DNA from: Cellulomonas sp.
Lineage (GTDB): Bacteria > Actinomycetota > Actinomycetes > Actinomycetales > Cellulomonadaceae
Assembly (NCBI GenBank): GCA_031178805.1
Contig: JAPSIJ010000040.1
Location: 1-12,306 of the forward strand
Length of the DNA: 12,306 nucleotides
Direction of reading: 5' to 3'
Both the position numbers and the translations under genes were made by a program. Of this stretch, positions 1 to 6,553 are shown in pieces. Each line of letters begins with the position of its first letter. The stretch's first letter is position 1. A model generated the notes under the pieces. The model had not been told where the DNA came from and did not search any database. It worked only from the letters and a program-made list of their open reading frames with translations.

Positions 1-111
1 GTGGAGGGCGACCACCACGGCGTCGTCGGGCTCAGCCTGCCGCTGCTGCGGACCCTGCTCGCGGCCCGCGGGGTGCCGATCACCGCGCTCTGGACCCGGC
101 TGCCGGACTGA
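1..111 (+). CDS. maf: Maf family nucleotide pyrophosphatase, C-terminal fragment (5' end outside window)
   Basis: The frame is open from the first base and ends at TGA 109-111, leaving 36 visible residues. They begin VEGDHHGVVGLSLPLLRTLL, which matches the conserved C-terminal 'GDxxxVVGLPLxxLxxLL' element of the Maf/YhdE family; the usual Pro is Ser here. Known family role: cytoplasmic pyrophosphatases that hydrolyse non-canonical or modified nucleoside triphosphates, historically named septum formation inhibitors. Gene order supports the call, because maf lies near the biotin carboxylase gene accA3 in other actinobacteria such as M. tuberculosis. The catalytic N-terminal part is not visible, so activity cannot be judged. 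Only the tail is available; the assignment rests on one motif plus synteny. Confidence 0.8.
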   Translation: MEGDHHGVVGLSLPLLRTLLAARGVPITALWTRLPD

Positions 112-130
112 CCGCCGCCCGCCCGGAGAC

Positions 131-193
131 CCGCGCGGCCCGCGGCGTTGTCCGCTCCGGACAACCGCGCCGGCCCGCCGCCCGGCTCCGGGC
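131..193 (+). terminator. Row of three hairpins after maf (possible terminator)
   Basis: Three inverted repeats follow the maf stop in series: 131-135/141-145 (ccgcg/cgcgg), 147-154/158-165 (gttgtccg/cggacaac) and 180-184/189-193 (gcccg/cgggc). No T-tract follows any of them. Together they could end maf transcription in a GC-rich actinobacterium, where U-less hairpin terminators are common. The middle one could instead be a protein-binding site and is listed separately. The rest of the 112-312 gap shows no gene. Confidence 0.35.
147..165. repeat. 19-bp palindrome, possible operator
   Basis: The sequence gttgtccg-ctc-cggacaac is a perfect 8+3+8 inverted repeat. It contains A/T at symmetric positions inside an otherwise almost A/T-free stretch, which is more typical of a dimeric regulator site than of a bare GC-clamp. 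It lies 148 bp upstream of the accA3 start. No regulator is encoded nearby in the window, so the binding protein, if any, is unknown. Confidence 0.5.
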
Positions 194-301
194 CCGCGCG
201 CGTTGCCGGAACCTCCAAGGGTCCGGGCGGGCGGTTTGGGCGGTTCCGCAGTCTTCGCGCGCCGCGCCCCCACCAGCGTGATCGCCGCCGGTCCCCCGCG
301 T

Positions 302-307
302 TACGGT
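302..307 (+). promoter_or_regulatory. Candidate -10 element of a leaderless accA3 transcript
   Basis: TACGGT fits the actinobacterial sigma-A type -10 pattern TAnnnT and ends five bases before the GTG start of accA3. That places the expected transcription start at or within a base or two of the start codon. No usable Shine-Dalgarno is present, since GGTGAG at 305-310 is only two bases from GTG. No clear -35 box is seen. Confidence 0.5.
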
Positions 308-312
308 GAGCC

Positions 313-2109
313 GTGCCCCGCATCTCAAAGGTCCTCGTCGCCAACCGCGGCGAGATCGCCGTCCGTGTCGCCCGCGCGTGCCGGGACGCCGGTCTCGCCT
401 CCGTCGCCGTCTACGCGGACCCCGACCGGGAGGCGCTGCACGTGCGCGTCGCGGACGAGGCCTACGCCCTCGACGGCGCCCGCGCCGCCGAGACGTACCT
501 GGACGTCGCCAAGCTGCTCGACGTGGCCCGCCGGTCCGGCGCGGACGCCGTGCACCCGGGCTACGGGTTCCTGTCGGAGAACGCCGAGTTCGCCCAGGCC
601 GTCATCGACGCGGGCCTGACCTGGATCGGCCCGCCGCCCGCGGCGATCCGCGAGCTCGGCGACAAGGTCAGCGCGCGGCACATCGCCCAGCGCGCCGGCG
701 CCCCGCTGGTCGCCGGCACCCCGGACCCGGTGTCCGGCGCGGCGGAGGTGCACGCGTTCGTCGCCGAGCACGGCCTGCCGGTCGCCATCAAGGCGGCGTT
801 CGGCGGCGGCGGCCGCGGCCTGAAGGTCGCCCGCACGTCGGAGGAGATCGACGAGCTCTACGACTCCGCCGTGCGCGAGGCCACCGCGGCGTTCGGCCGC
901 GGCGAGTGCTTCGTCGAGCGGTACCTGGACCGGCCGCGGCACGTGGAGACGCAGTGCCTCGCCGACGAGCACGGCACCGTGGTCGTGGTCTCCACCCGCG
1001 ACTGCTCGCTGCAGCGCCGGCACCAGAAGCTGGTCGAGGAGGCCCCCGCGCCGTTCCTCACCGACGCCCAGCGCGCCCAGCTGGTCGACGCCTCCGTCGC
1101 CATCCTGAAGGAGGCCGGGTACGTCGGCGCCGGGACGTGCGAGTTCCTGGTGGCCGTGGACGGCACCATCTCGTTCCTCGAGGTCAACACCCGGCTGCAG
1201 GTCGAGCACCCGGTCTCCGAGGAGATCAGCGGCATCGACCTGGTCCGCGAGCAGCTGCGGATCGCCGACGGCGAGCCGCTCGGCTACACGCACGTCGAGA
1301 CCCGCGGGCACTCGCTCGAGTTCCGGCTGAACGGCGAGGACCCGGCGGCCGGGTTCCTGCCCGCCCCGGGGAAGATCACCACGCTGCGGTTCCCCGCCGG
1401 CCCGGGCGTCCGCGTGGACTCCGGCGTCGTCGAGGGCGACACCGTGTCCGGGGCGTTCGACTCGATGATCGCCAAGCTGGTCGTCACCGGCGCCACCCGC
1501 ACCCAGGCCGTCGAGCGCGCCCGCCGCGCGCTCGCCGAGCTGGAGATCGCGGGCATCCCGACCGTCGTGCCGTTCCACCGCGCGGTGCTGGAGTCGCCGG
1601 CGTTCGTGCCGGCCGACCCCGCCGAGCCGTTCACCGTGCACACCCGGTGGATCGAGACCGAGTTCGCCGACACGCTGCCCACGCTCACCGGCGCCCCCGC
1701 CCCGGCCGCCGCGGGCGGCGCGGAGGACGAGGAGCCGACCGAGCTCGAGCGCGTCGTGGTCGAGGTCGGCGGCAAGCGGCTCGAGGTCGTCCTGCCCGCC
1801 GCGCTCGCGCTGCGCGCCGGCCGGGGGCGCGCCGCCGCGGGCCCGCGCCGGGCGGCGCCGCGCCGGTCCGGGACCCGCGCGGTCGCGGCCTCCGGCACCA
1901 CGCTGGCGTCCCCGATGCAGGGCACGATCGTCAAGGTCGCCGTCGGCGAGGGCGACCGCGTGGCCGAGGGCGACCTGGTCGTCGTGCTCGAGGCCATGAA
2001 GATGGAGCAGCCGCTGGTCGCGCACCGCGCCGGCACGGTCGCGTCCCTGACCGCCGGGGTCGGCGGCATGGTCGCGGCGGGCTCCGCCATCTGCGAGATC
2101 GTGGACTGA
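313..2109 (+). CDS. accA3: Acyl-CoA carboxylase alpha subunit: biotin carboxylase fused to biotin carboxyl carrier protein
   Basis: This 598-residue protein carries out ATP- and bicarbonate-dependent carboxylation of its own biotin, which then passes the carboxyl group to acyl-CoA through a separate carboxyltransferase beta subunit not found here. In order it has the biotin carboxylase N-domain (from KVLVANRGEIA, residues 6-16), an ATP-grasp domain with the glycine-rich loop FGGGGRGLK and the catalytic stretch EVNTRLQVEH, the biotin carboxylase C-domain to about 445, an Arg/Ala-rich linker around 500-525, and a C-terminal biotinyl domain with EAMKMEQ. The biotinylated lysine is K563 (codon 1999-2001). 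GTG 313 is the only credible start: an in-frame TGA lies at 307-309 and the conserved N-terminus begins within a few codons. A plausible -10 element five bases upstream suggests leaderless translation. The fused architecture is typical of actinobacterial AccA3/AccBC. The NUDIX gene follows after seven bases, so co-transcription is likely. Confidence 0.96.
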   Translation: MPRISKVLVANRGEIAVRVARACRDAGLASVAVYADPDREALHVRVADEAYALDGARAAETYLDVAKLLDVARRSGADAVHPGYGFLSENAEFAQAVIDAGLTWIGPPPAAIRELGDKVSARHIAQRAGAPLVAGTPDPVSGAAEVHAFVAEHGLPVAIKAAFGGGGRGLKVARTSEEIDELYDSAVREATAAFGRGECFVERYLDRPRHVETQCLADEHGTVVVVSTRDCSLQRRHQKLVEEAPAPFLTDAQRAQLVDASVAILKEAGYVGAGTCEFLVAVDGTISFLEVNTRLQVEHPVSEEISGIDLVREQLRIADGEPLGYTHVETRGHSLEFRLNGEDPAAGFLPAPGKITTLRFPAGPGVRVDSGVVEGDTVSGAFDSMIAKLVVTGATRTQAVERARRALAELEIAGIPTVVPFHRAVLESPAFVPADPAEPFTVHTRWIETEFADTLPTLTGAPAPAAAGGAEDEEPTELERVVVEVGGKRLEVVLPAALALRAGRGRAAAGPRRAAPRRSGTRAVAASGTTLASPMQGTIVKVAVGEGDRVAEGDLVVVLEAMKMEQPLVAHRAGTVASLTAGVGGMVAAGSAICEIVD

Positions 2110-2116
2110 CCCGCCG

Positions 2117-2626
2117 ATGACCACCGGGCGCCCGCGCCACCCCGGGGACGGCTGGGTGGAGTGCCGCTGCGGCCGCCGCCACTGGGGCACCGCCGGCGCG
2201 GCCGGGCTGCTGCTGGTGCGCCCCGCCACGGCCACCGAGCCCGCCGCGGTGGTGCTGCAGCACCGCGCGCCGTGGAGCGACCAGGGCGGCACCTGGGGGC
2301 TGCCCGGCGGCGCCCGGCACACCGGGGAGCCCGCGCTGGACGGCGCCCTGCGCGAGTCCGCCGAGGAGGCCGGCATCGACCCCGCCCGGCTGCGGGTGGT
2401 CGGCGAGCACGTCCTGGACCACGGGGACTGGTCGTACACGACGGTGACGGCCGTGACCACCGGCCCCGTGGACGTCCGCCCGACCGACGACGAGAGCCTC
2501 GCCGTCGCGTGGGTCCCGCTCGACGAGGTCACCGACCGGCCGCTGCTCGTGGCCTTCGGCGAGGCGTGGCCGACCCTGCGCGCGGCGCTGCCGCCCGAGG
2601 TGGAGGCCGGGGCCGCCCCGGCCTGA
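2117..2626 (+). CDS. NUDIX hydrolase
   Basis: This 169-residue soluble protein carries a Nudix box at residues 65-87, following G-x5-E-x7-R-E-x2-E-E-x-G-I with G65, E71, R79, E80, E83, E84 and G86. It is therefore expected to hydrolyse a nucleoside diphosphate linked to another moiety, using Mg2+. The usual hydrophobic residue after RE is Ser81, a mild deviation. The N-terminus has a C16-x-C18-G-x2-H22 cluster before the GAAGLLLV strand, which could hold a metal; this is inference. Substrate cannot be told from sequence; a nucleotide-pool-cleaning or ADP-ribose-type role is possible. ATG 2117 lies seven bases after the accA3 stop with no strong Shine-Dalgarno, so translation is probably coupled to accA3. 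The gene ends 49 bp before the EEP gene. Confidence 0.92.
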   Translation: MTTGRPRHPGDGWVECRCGRRHWGTAGAAGLLLVRPATATEPAAVVLQHRAPWSDQGGTWGLPGGARHTGEPALDGALRESAEEAGIDPARLRVVGEHVLDHGDWSYTTVTAVTTGPVDVRPTDDESLAVAWVPLDEVTDRPLLVAFGEAWPTLRAALPPEVEAGAAPA

Positions 2627-2663
2627 CCCCGCCGTGGGTTCGCCCCGGCGGGCCGCCCGGTCG

Positions 2664-2669
2664 TAGGTT
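2664..2669 (+). promoter_or_regulatory. Candidate -10 element of a leaderless EEP-gene transcript
   Basis: TAGGTT matches TAnnnT and ends six bases before the ATG at 2676. The first three bases (TAG) are also an in-frame stop, so translation cannot start further upstream. No Shine-Dalgarno is present between the hexamer and the ATG, and no convincing -35 box is seen. The same arrangement precedes accA3 and add. Confidence 0.5.
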
Positions 2670-2675
2670 GACCGG

Positions 2676-4640
2676 ATGAGCGTCCCCGCGTCCGCGCGCC
2701 CCGCCACGCCGCCCGGCGGGAGCCCGCTCCCCCCGGACGCCGGCGTCGCCACCCGGGTGTCGCTGCTGGCGCTGGTCACCGTGCTCGTCGTGGACGTGGT
2801 CCGGGCCGCCGGCCCCGTGCTCGACCGGGCCTTCGCCGCCGGGACGCTCCCGGTGGCCGGCACGGCGCTCGGCACGTTCGCCGCCTCCGGCGTCGTCGCG
2901 GCGCTGGCCCTGCTCGCCACCGGGCGCCGCACGCCGGGCTCCGCGACCGGCCGCACCGTGCTCGTCGCCGTCGTCGCGCTCGGCGTCGGCCGGCTGGTCA
3001 CCCAGGCGGTGCACGACGAGGCGCGGTTCGTGGCCGGGCTGGTCACCGCCGCGCTCGCCGTCGCCGCGCTGGTGCTGACCGCCACGCTGGTCGCCGGGCG
3101 CCCCGGCGGTGGCCGGCAGGGCGCGCTGGGCCTGGTGCTCGGCACCGGCCTGTCGGCGGCGCTGCAGCTGGCGCTCGGCACCTGGGACCCGCTGTGGCGC
3201 GGCGGGGTGGCCGGGACGGCGGTCGCGGTCGCCCTGGTGGTGCTGCCGGTGGTGCTCGCGCTCGTCGCGCGGGACGAGGTGCCCACCGGCCGCCCCCGCC
3301 GCACCTGGGTGCTCGGGCCCGCGCTGGCGCTCGTGCTGATGGTGCTGGCGAACCCGGCGTTCGCGGCGTCGCAGTCCGGGCTGCCGCTGCGGGTCGCCGG
3401 CACGGTGGTGGTGCTCGCGGCCGCGCTGACGGCGTGGGTGCTGCTGGTGCCGCGGGTGATGGTCCGGCCGGTGCGGTGGTCGGCCGCCGTGCTGCTCCCG
3501 GTGTCGGTCGCCGTGACCCTGCTGGCCTCCGGCGTCGTCGCGCTGGTCGCCCTGGTCGTCGCGCAGGCGGCCGTCGGCGTGGTGCTCGCCGTGGCGCTGA
3601 AGACCCGCCGGCCGGCGCCCCCGGGGCTGCCCCGCACGGCCCTGGCGACCGCCGGCGTGGGGCTCAGCCTGCTCGGCGTGCTGCTGGTGTACCTGCTCGC
3701 CTACGACGTGCCCCTCGGGGTCGACAACGCCTGGGTGGTCGTGGTCGCCGCCGCCCTGCTCGCCGCCGGCGGCCTGCGCTGGCGGACGCCCGGCACCGGC
3801 GACGCCCCCGGCGAGCCGGCGCCGCCGCTGCGGGCCAACGCGCTCCGGTTCCTGGTGCTGCCGTCCGTCGCGCTGCTCGCGCTGGCGTGGCTGGTGCCGG
3901 TGGTCGCCGCCCCGGCGCCCGCCGTCGACCGCGACCCCGACGCGTTCGTCGTCCTGGACTGGAACCTGCACTACGGCGTGGGCGCGGACACCACGGTCGA
4001 CCTGGAGCAGATCGCGCGGACCATCGAGGCCGAGCAGCCCGACGTCGTCGCGCTGCAGGAGGTCGCGCGCGGCTGGGTGCTCGGCGGCGGCGTGGACATG
4101 GCGACCTGGCTCGCGGAGCGGCTCGGGATGCACGTCGCGTTCGCGCCGGCCGCCGACCACCAGTTCGGCAACGCCCTGCTGTCCCGCGCGCCGCTCACGG
4201 ACGTCGAGGTGGTCCCGCTGCCGTACGGCGCCGGGCCGCAGCAGCGCTCGGCGCTCACCGCCCTGGCCGAGGGGCCCGGCGGCACGCCGGTGCGGGTGAC
4301 CTCCGTGCACCTGCAGCACCGGGAGACCAACGTCCCCACCCGGCTCGACCAGCTCGCGGCCCTCGCCGAGGCGCTGCCCGCCGACGGCCCGTCGGTGCTC
4401 GCGGGCGACCTGAACGCCGGACCGGGCTCCCCGGAGCTCGCCACGCTGACCGACGCCGGGTGGACCAGCGCGCTGGACGCCGCGGGCGACCCGGGCGCGC
4501 TGACCCACCCGAGCGACGACCCGGCGACCCGGATCGACTGGGTGCTCGGGCAGGGCGTCACGTTCGACGACGCCCGGGTGCTGGGCGACCGGTCCTCCGA
4601 CCACCTGCCGGTGGTGACCACGGTCCGGCTGGGCGGCTGA
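2676..4640 (+). CDS. Multi-pass membrane protein with C-terminal endonuclease/exonuclease/phosphatase (EEP) domain
   Basis: The protein has 654 residues. Residues about 27-413 form roughly 12-13 hydrophobic segments (for example 27-45, 60-82, 117-140, 177-198, 211-231, 237-258, 268-307, 322-343, 351-367 and 390-413). Residues about 423-654 are an EEP domain of the DNase I/exonuclease III/sphingomyelinase superfamily. All hallmark residues are visible: N430 in DWNLHYG, metal-binding E462 in LQEV, H545 in SVHLQH, D578 and N580 in GDLNA, and D642-H643 in SDH. The family uses a divalent metal to hydrolyse phosphodiester or phosphomonoester bonds; the substrate could be lipid, nucleic acid or inositol phosphate and cannot be decided here. 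The membrane part could anchor the enzyme and place it near lipid substrates (inference). The start is fixed by an in-frame TAG at 2664-2666. The gene probably has its own promoter and converges with lpdA 26 bp downstream. Confidence 0.9.
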   Translation: MSVPASARPATPPGGSPLPPDAGVATRVSLLALVTVLVVDVVRAAGPVLDRAFAAGTLPVAGTALGTFAASGVVAALALLATGRRTPGSATGRTVLVAVVALGVGRLVTQAVHDEARFVAGLVTAALAVAALVLTATLVAGRPGGGRQGALGLVLGTGLSAALQLALGTWDPLWRGGVAGTAVAVALVVLPVVLALVARDEVPTGRPRRTWVLGPALALVLMVLANPAFAASQSGLPLRVAGTVVVLAAALTAWVLLVPRVMVRPVRWSAAVLLPVSVAVTLLASGVVALVALVVAQAAVGVVLAVALKTRRPAPPGLPRTALATAGVGLSLLGVLLVYLLAYDVPLGVDNAWVVVVAAALLAAGGLRWRTPGTGDAPGEPAPPLRANALRFLVLPSVALLALAWLVPVVAAPAPAVDRDPDAFVVLDWNLHYGVGADTTVDLEQIARTIEAEQPDVVALQEVARGWVLGGGVDMATWLAERLGMHVAFAPAADHQFGNALLSRAPLTDVEVVPLPYGAGPQQRSALTALAEGPGGTPVRVTSVHLQHRETNVPTRLDQLAALAEALPADGPSVLAGDLNAGPGSPELATLTDAGWTSALDAAGDPGALTHPSDDPATRIDWVLGQGVTFDDARVLGDRSSDHLPVVTTVRLGG

Positions 4641-4666
4641 GCCCGCCCGCGCCCCCGGGCCCCCGG

Positions 4667-6232
4667 CTACTCGGTGAGGTGCAGGACCCGGGCGACCTCG
4701 GCGATCGAGCCGGACAGCGACGGGTACACCGTGAACGCGCTCGCCACGTCGTCGACCGTCAGGCTGTGCGACACCGCGAGCGTGATCGGGAAGATCAGCT
4801 CCGACGCCCGCGGCGCCACGACCACGCCGCCGAGCACCGTCCCGGCGGTGGAGTGCGCGAACAGCTTCACGAAGCCGTCCCGGACGCCGAGCATCTTGGC
4901 GCGCGGGTTCCGGGCCAGCGGCAGAGTGTGCGTGACGAAGTGCGCGCTCCGCTCGACCAGCGCCTCCTCGCTCAGCCCGACCGTGGCGATCTCCGGGGCG
5001 GTGAAGATGTTCGCCGCCACGCCCTTCGTCTTCAGCGGGGCCACCGCGTCGCCCAGGGCGTGCGACATCGCGATCCGGCCCTGCATCGCCGCGACCGACG
5101 CCAGCGGCAGCACGCCGGTGACGTCGCCGGCCGCGTACACGCCGCGGACCGAGGTCCGGGACACCCGGTCGACCTCGATGTGCCCTGACGGCGTCGTGCG
5201 CACGCCGGACTCCGCCAGGCCCAGGTCTGCCGTGCTGGGGACCGAGCCGACCGCCATCAGCACGTGCGAGCCGTGGATCTCCCGGCCGTCCGCCAGCGTG
5301 ACGACGACGCCGTCGCCCTCCCGGCGCGCCGCCTGCGCCCGCGAGCGCCCGACGACCTCCATGCCGCGGGTGCGGAACACCTCCTCGAGCATCGTCGCCG
5401 CGTCGGCGTCCTCGCCCGGCAGCACCCGGTCCCGGCTGGAGACCAGCACCACCTCGGAGCCCAGCGAGACGTAGGCGCCCGCGAACTCCGCGCCGGTGAC
5501 GCCGGAGCCCACGACGATCAGCCGCTCCGGCAGCTCGTCCAGGTGGTACAGCTGCGTCCAGGTGAGGATCCGCTCGCCGTCCGGCTGCGCGTCGGGCAGC
5601 GTGCGGGGCGTCGCGCCGGTGGCGAGCAGCACCACGTCGGCGGCCAGCGTGCGCTGCTCGCCGTCCTCGCCGGTGACCTGCACCTTCTCCGCACCGTCCA
5701 GCCGGCCCCGCCCGATGACGACCTCGACGCCCTCGCGCTCCAGGCGGGTGCGGATGTCGTGGCTCTGCGCCAGGGCGAGCTCGCGGACCCGCGTGTTCAC
5801 GGCCGCCATGTCGATGCTGTGCCGGCGCCGGCGACCGGTGTCGTCCGCGGTGCGGTCGTCGGTCGGGCCCGCCGGGACGTCCAGGCGGATGCCCAGCTCC
5901 GGGGCGCGCTCGGCGATGGTCATCAACTCGGCGGTCGCGATCAGCGTCTTCGACGGCACCACGTCGGTCAGGACCGCGGAGCCGCCGAGACCCGCGCGCT
6001 CCACGACCGTCACGGCCGCACCGAGGCGGCGCGCGACCAGGGCCGCCTCGTAGCCGCCGGGACCGCCGCCGACCACGACGACGTGCGGCGCGGGCCGGTC
6101 CGGCAGCCCGCCCGTCGGGGACCCGGCGGGGGCGGGCGCCGCCGCGGACGTCGGCGAGGACTCCGGCGGCGCCGCGGCCGCGTCGGCGGCGTCGTCGGCG
6201 GCGGGCGCGGGCGGGGCGGTCGGCTGCGTCAC
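4667..6232 (-). CDS. lpdA: LpdA-type NAD(P)H-quinone dehydrogenase / flavoprotein disulfide reductase homologue lacking the redox cysteines
   Basis: The protein has 521 residues in the pyridine nucleotide-disulphide oxidoreductase fold: FAD motif GGGPGG (55-60), NAD(P) motif GSGVTG (242-247), second FAD motif YAAGD (366-370) and a dimerisation domain (about 405-521). The lipoamide-dehydrogenase active site GGTCLNVGCIPSK is GGSAVLTDVVPSK here (83-95), so both cysteines are absent (A86, V91). The C-terminal His/Glu dyad is also missing: HPTxSE has become YPSLSG (503-508). This resembles M. tuberculosis LpdA (Rv3303c), a quinone reductase rather than a lipoamide dehydrogenase, so that role is likely. 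The first 49 residues form an Ala/Pro/Asp/Ser-rich extension. It has no internal ATG, GTG or TTG codon before the first beta strand, so the GTG at 6232 is preferred. No strong Shine-Dalgarno is seen. The gene is divergent from punA. Confidence 0.93.
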   Translation of the reverse strand: MTQPTAPPAPAADDAADAAAAPPESSPTSAAAPAPAGSPTGGLPDRPAPHVVVVGGGPGGYEAALVARRLGAAVTVVERAGLGGSAVLTDVVPSKTLIATAELMTIAERAPELGIRLDVPAGPTDDRTADDTGRRRRHSIDMAAVNTRVRELALAQSHDIRTRLEREGVEVVIGRGRLDGAEKVQVTGEDGEQRTLAADVVLLATGATPRTLPDAQPDGERILTWTQLYHLDELPERLIVVGSGVTGAEFAGAYVSLGSEVVLVSSRDRVLPGEDADAATMLEEVFRTRGMEVVGRSRAQAARREGDGVVVTLADGREIHGSHVLMAVGSVPSTADLGLAESGVRTTPSGHIEVDRVSRTSVRGVYAAGDVTGVLPLASVAAMQGRIAMSHALGDAVAPLKTKGVAANIFTAPEIATVGLSEEALVERSAHFVTHTLPLARNPRAKMLGVRDGFVKLFAHSTAGTVLGGVVVAPRASELIFPITLAVSHSLTVDDVASAFTVYPSLSGSIAEVARVLHLTE

Positions 6233-6306
6233 GCGCCCATCTTCGCCCGACCCGCCGCGTGGGCGCGAACGCCCGCGCCGACCGCACCCCCGCGCTCACC
6301 CGTCCG

Positions 6307-6346
6307 CCCGCGCCCGCCCCCGCGCCCGCCCGCGCCCCCGCGCCCC
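6307..6346 (-). other. G-quadruplex-forming motif on the minus strand
   Basis: The plus strand has seven C-runs of 3-5 (6307-6309, 6313-6315, 6317-6321, 6325-6327, 6329-6331, 6335-6339 and 6343-6346) separated by only 1-3 bases. The minus strand therefore fits G3+N1-7 repeated more than four times. It lies 75-114 bp upstream of the lpdA start on the lpdA coding strand, so it could form in the non-template strand or in a 5' leader RNA. Formation and function are inferred from pattern only. Confidence 0.55.
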
Positions 6347-6361
6347 GCCGCCACGTGCCGC

Positions 6362-6429
6362 CCGCCGAGATCGCACTCCCCGTCTGTGCGGGCGCGCGCC
6401 GTCCCAGGCGGAAAATGCGATCTCGGCGG
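6362..6429. repeat. 68-bp imperfect palindrome with perfect 14-bp ends (REP/MITE-like or long hairpin)
   Basis: The outer arms ccgccgagatcgca (6362-6375) and tgcgatctcggcgg (6416-6429) are perfect inverted repeats. Folding the whole 68 bp about the centre (6395/6396, inside ggcgcgcgcc) pairs 27 of 34 positions. Mismatches fall at half-positions 15, 17, 18, 22, 26, 28 and 29. Three of them (15, 17, 18) become G-U wobbles in RNA read from the minus strand, giving about 30 of 34 paired in the lpdA-sense direction. It could be a dispersed palindromic repeat, a long leader hairpin or a bidirectional insulator. No second copy is seen in this window. Confidence 0.75.
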
Positions 6430-6463
6430 AGGCGGTGCGCGGCGGCGGGGGGCGGGCGGCCGG

Positions 6464-6469
6464 TACGCT
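6464..6469 (+). promoter_or_regulatory. Possible -10 element for punA
   Basis: TACGCT matches TAnnnT in an AT-poor region and would start a transcript near 6476, leaving a leader of about 78 bases before the punA ATG. No recognisable -35 box lies 16-18 bases upstream. This is weak evidence from a single hexamer. Confidence 0.35.
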
Positions 6470-6553
6470 CGATCGTCGCGCCCTGCACGCCGTCCCCGGC
6501 GGTCCCGCGGGTGCGCGCACCGACCCGCCGCACCGTCCCCGGAGGAGCCCCGC

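Larger units (their letters stand above)
6233..6553. other. 321-bp divergent intergenic region between lpdA and punA
   Basis: No credible gene is seen; the open frames here are extensions of GC-rich shadow frames. From left to right it holds a C-run tract (G-rich on minus) at 6307-6346, a 68-bp imperfect palindrome at 6362-6429, a candidate -10 hexamer at 6464-6469 and the punA ribosome binding site GGAGGAG at 6541-6547. Promoters for both genes must lie here, but no clear lpdA promoter can be named. Confidence 0.8.

Noticed and set aside
325..2532. A 735-residue open frame antisense to accA3 and the NUDIX gene
   Set aside because: It is the complement of two well-supported genes with clear motifs; no domain is visible in the antisense frame.
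4641..4666. Possible terminator between the EEP gene and lpdA
   Set aside because: The C-rich 26-bp gap offers only 4-5 bp stems such as gccc/gggc, too weak to call.
6179..6220. Trinucleotide-like ggc/gtc repeats at the start of lpdA
   Set aside because: They encode the Ala/Asp-rich extension and look like ordinary low-complexity coding sequence, not a defined tandem repeat.
2529..6533. A 1334-residue open frame on the minus strand spanning the EEP gene, lpdA and the intergenic region
   Set aside because: Its translation is Arg/Ala/Gly/Pro-rich low complexity with no domain, and it lies antisense to the EEP gene and out of frame with lpdA. Long stop-free shadow frames are expected at this GC content.
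6430..6553. Purine riboswitch or other known leader RNA before punA
   Set aside because: No conserved purine-riboswitch core or other recognisable aptamer pattern is seen; only a GC-rich leader and a ribosome binding site.
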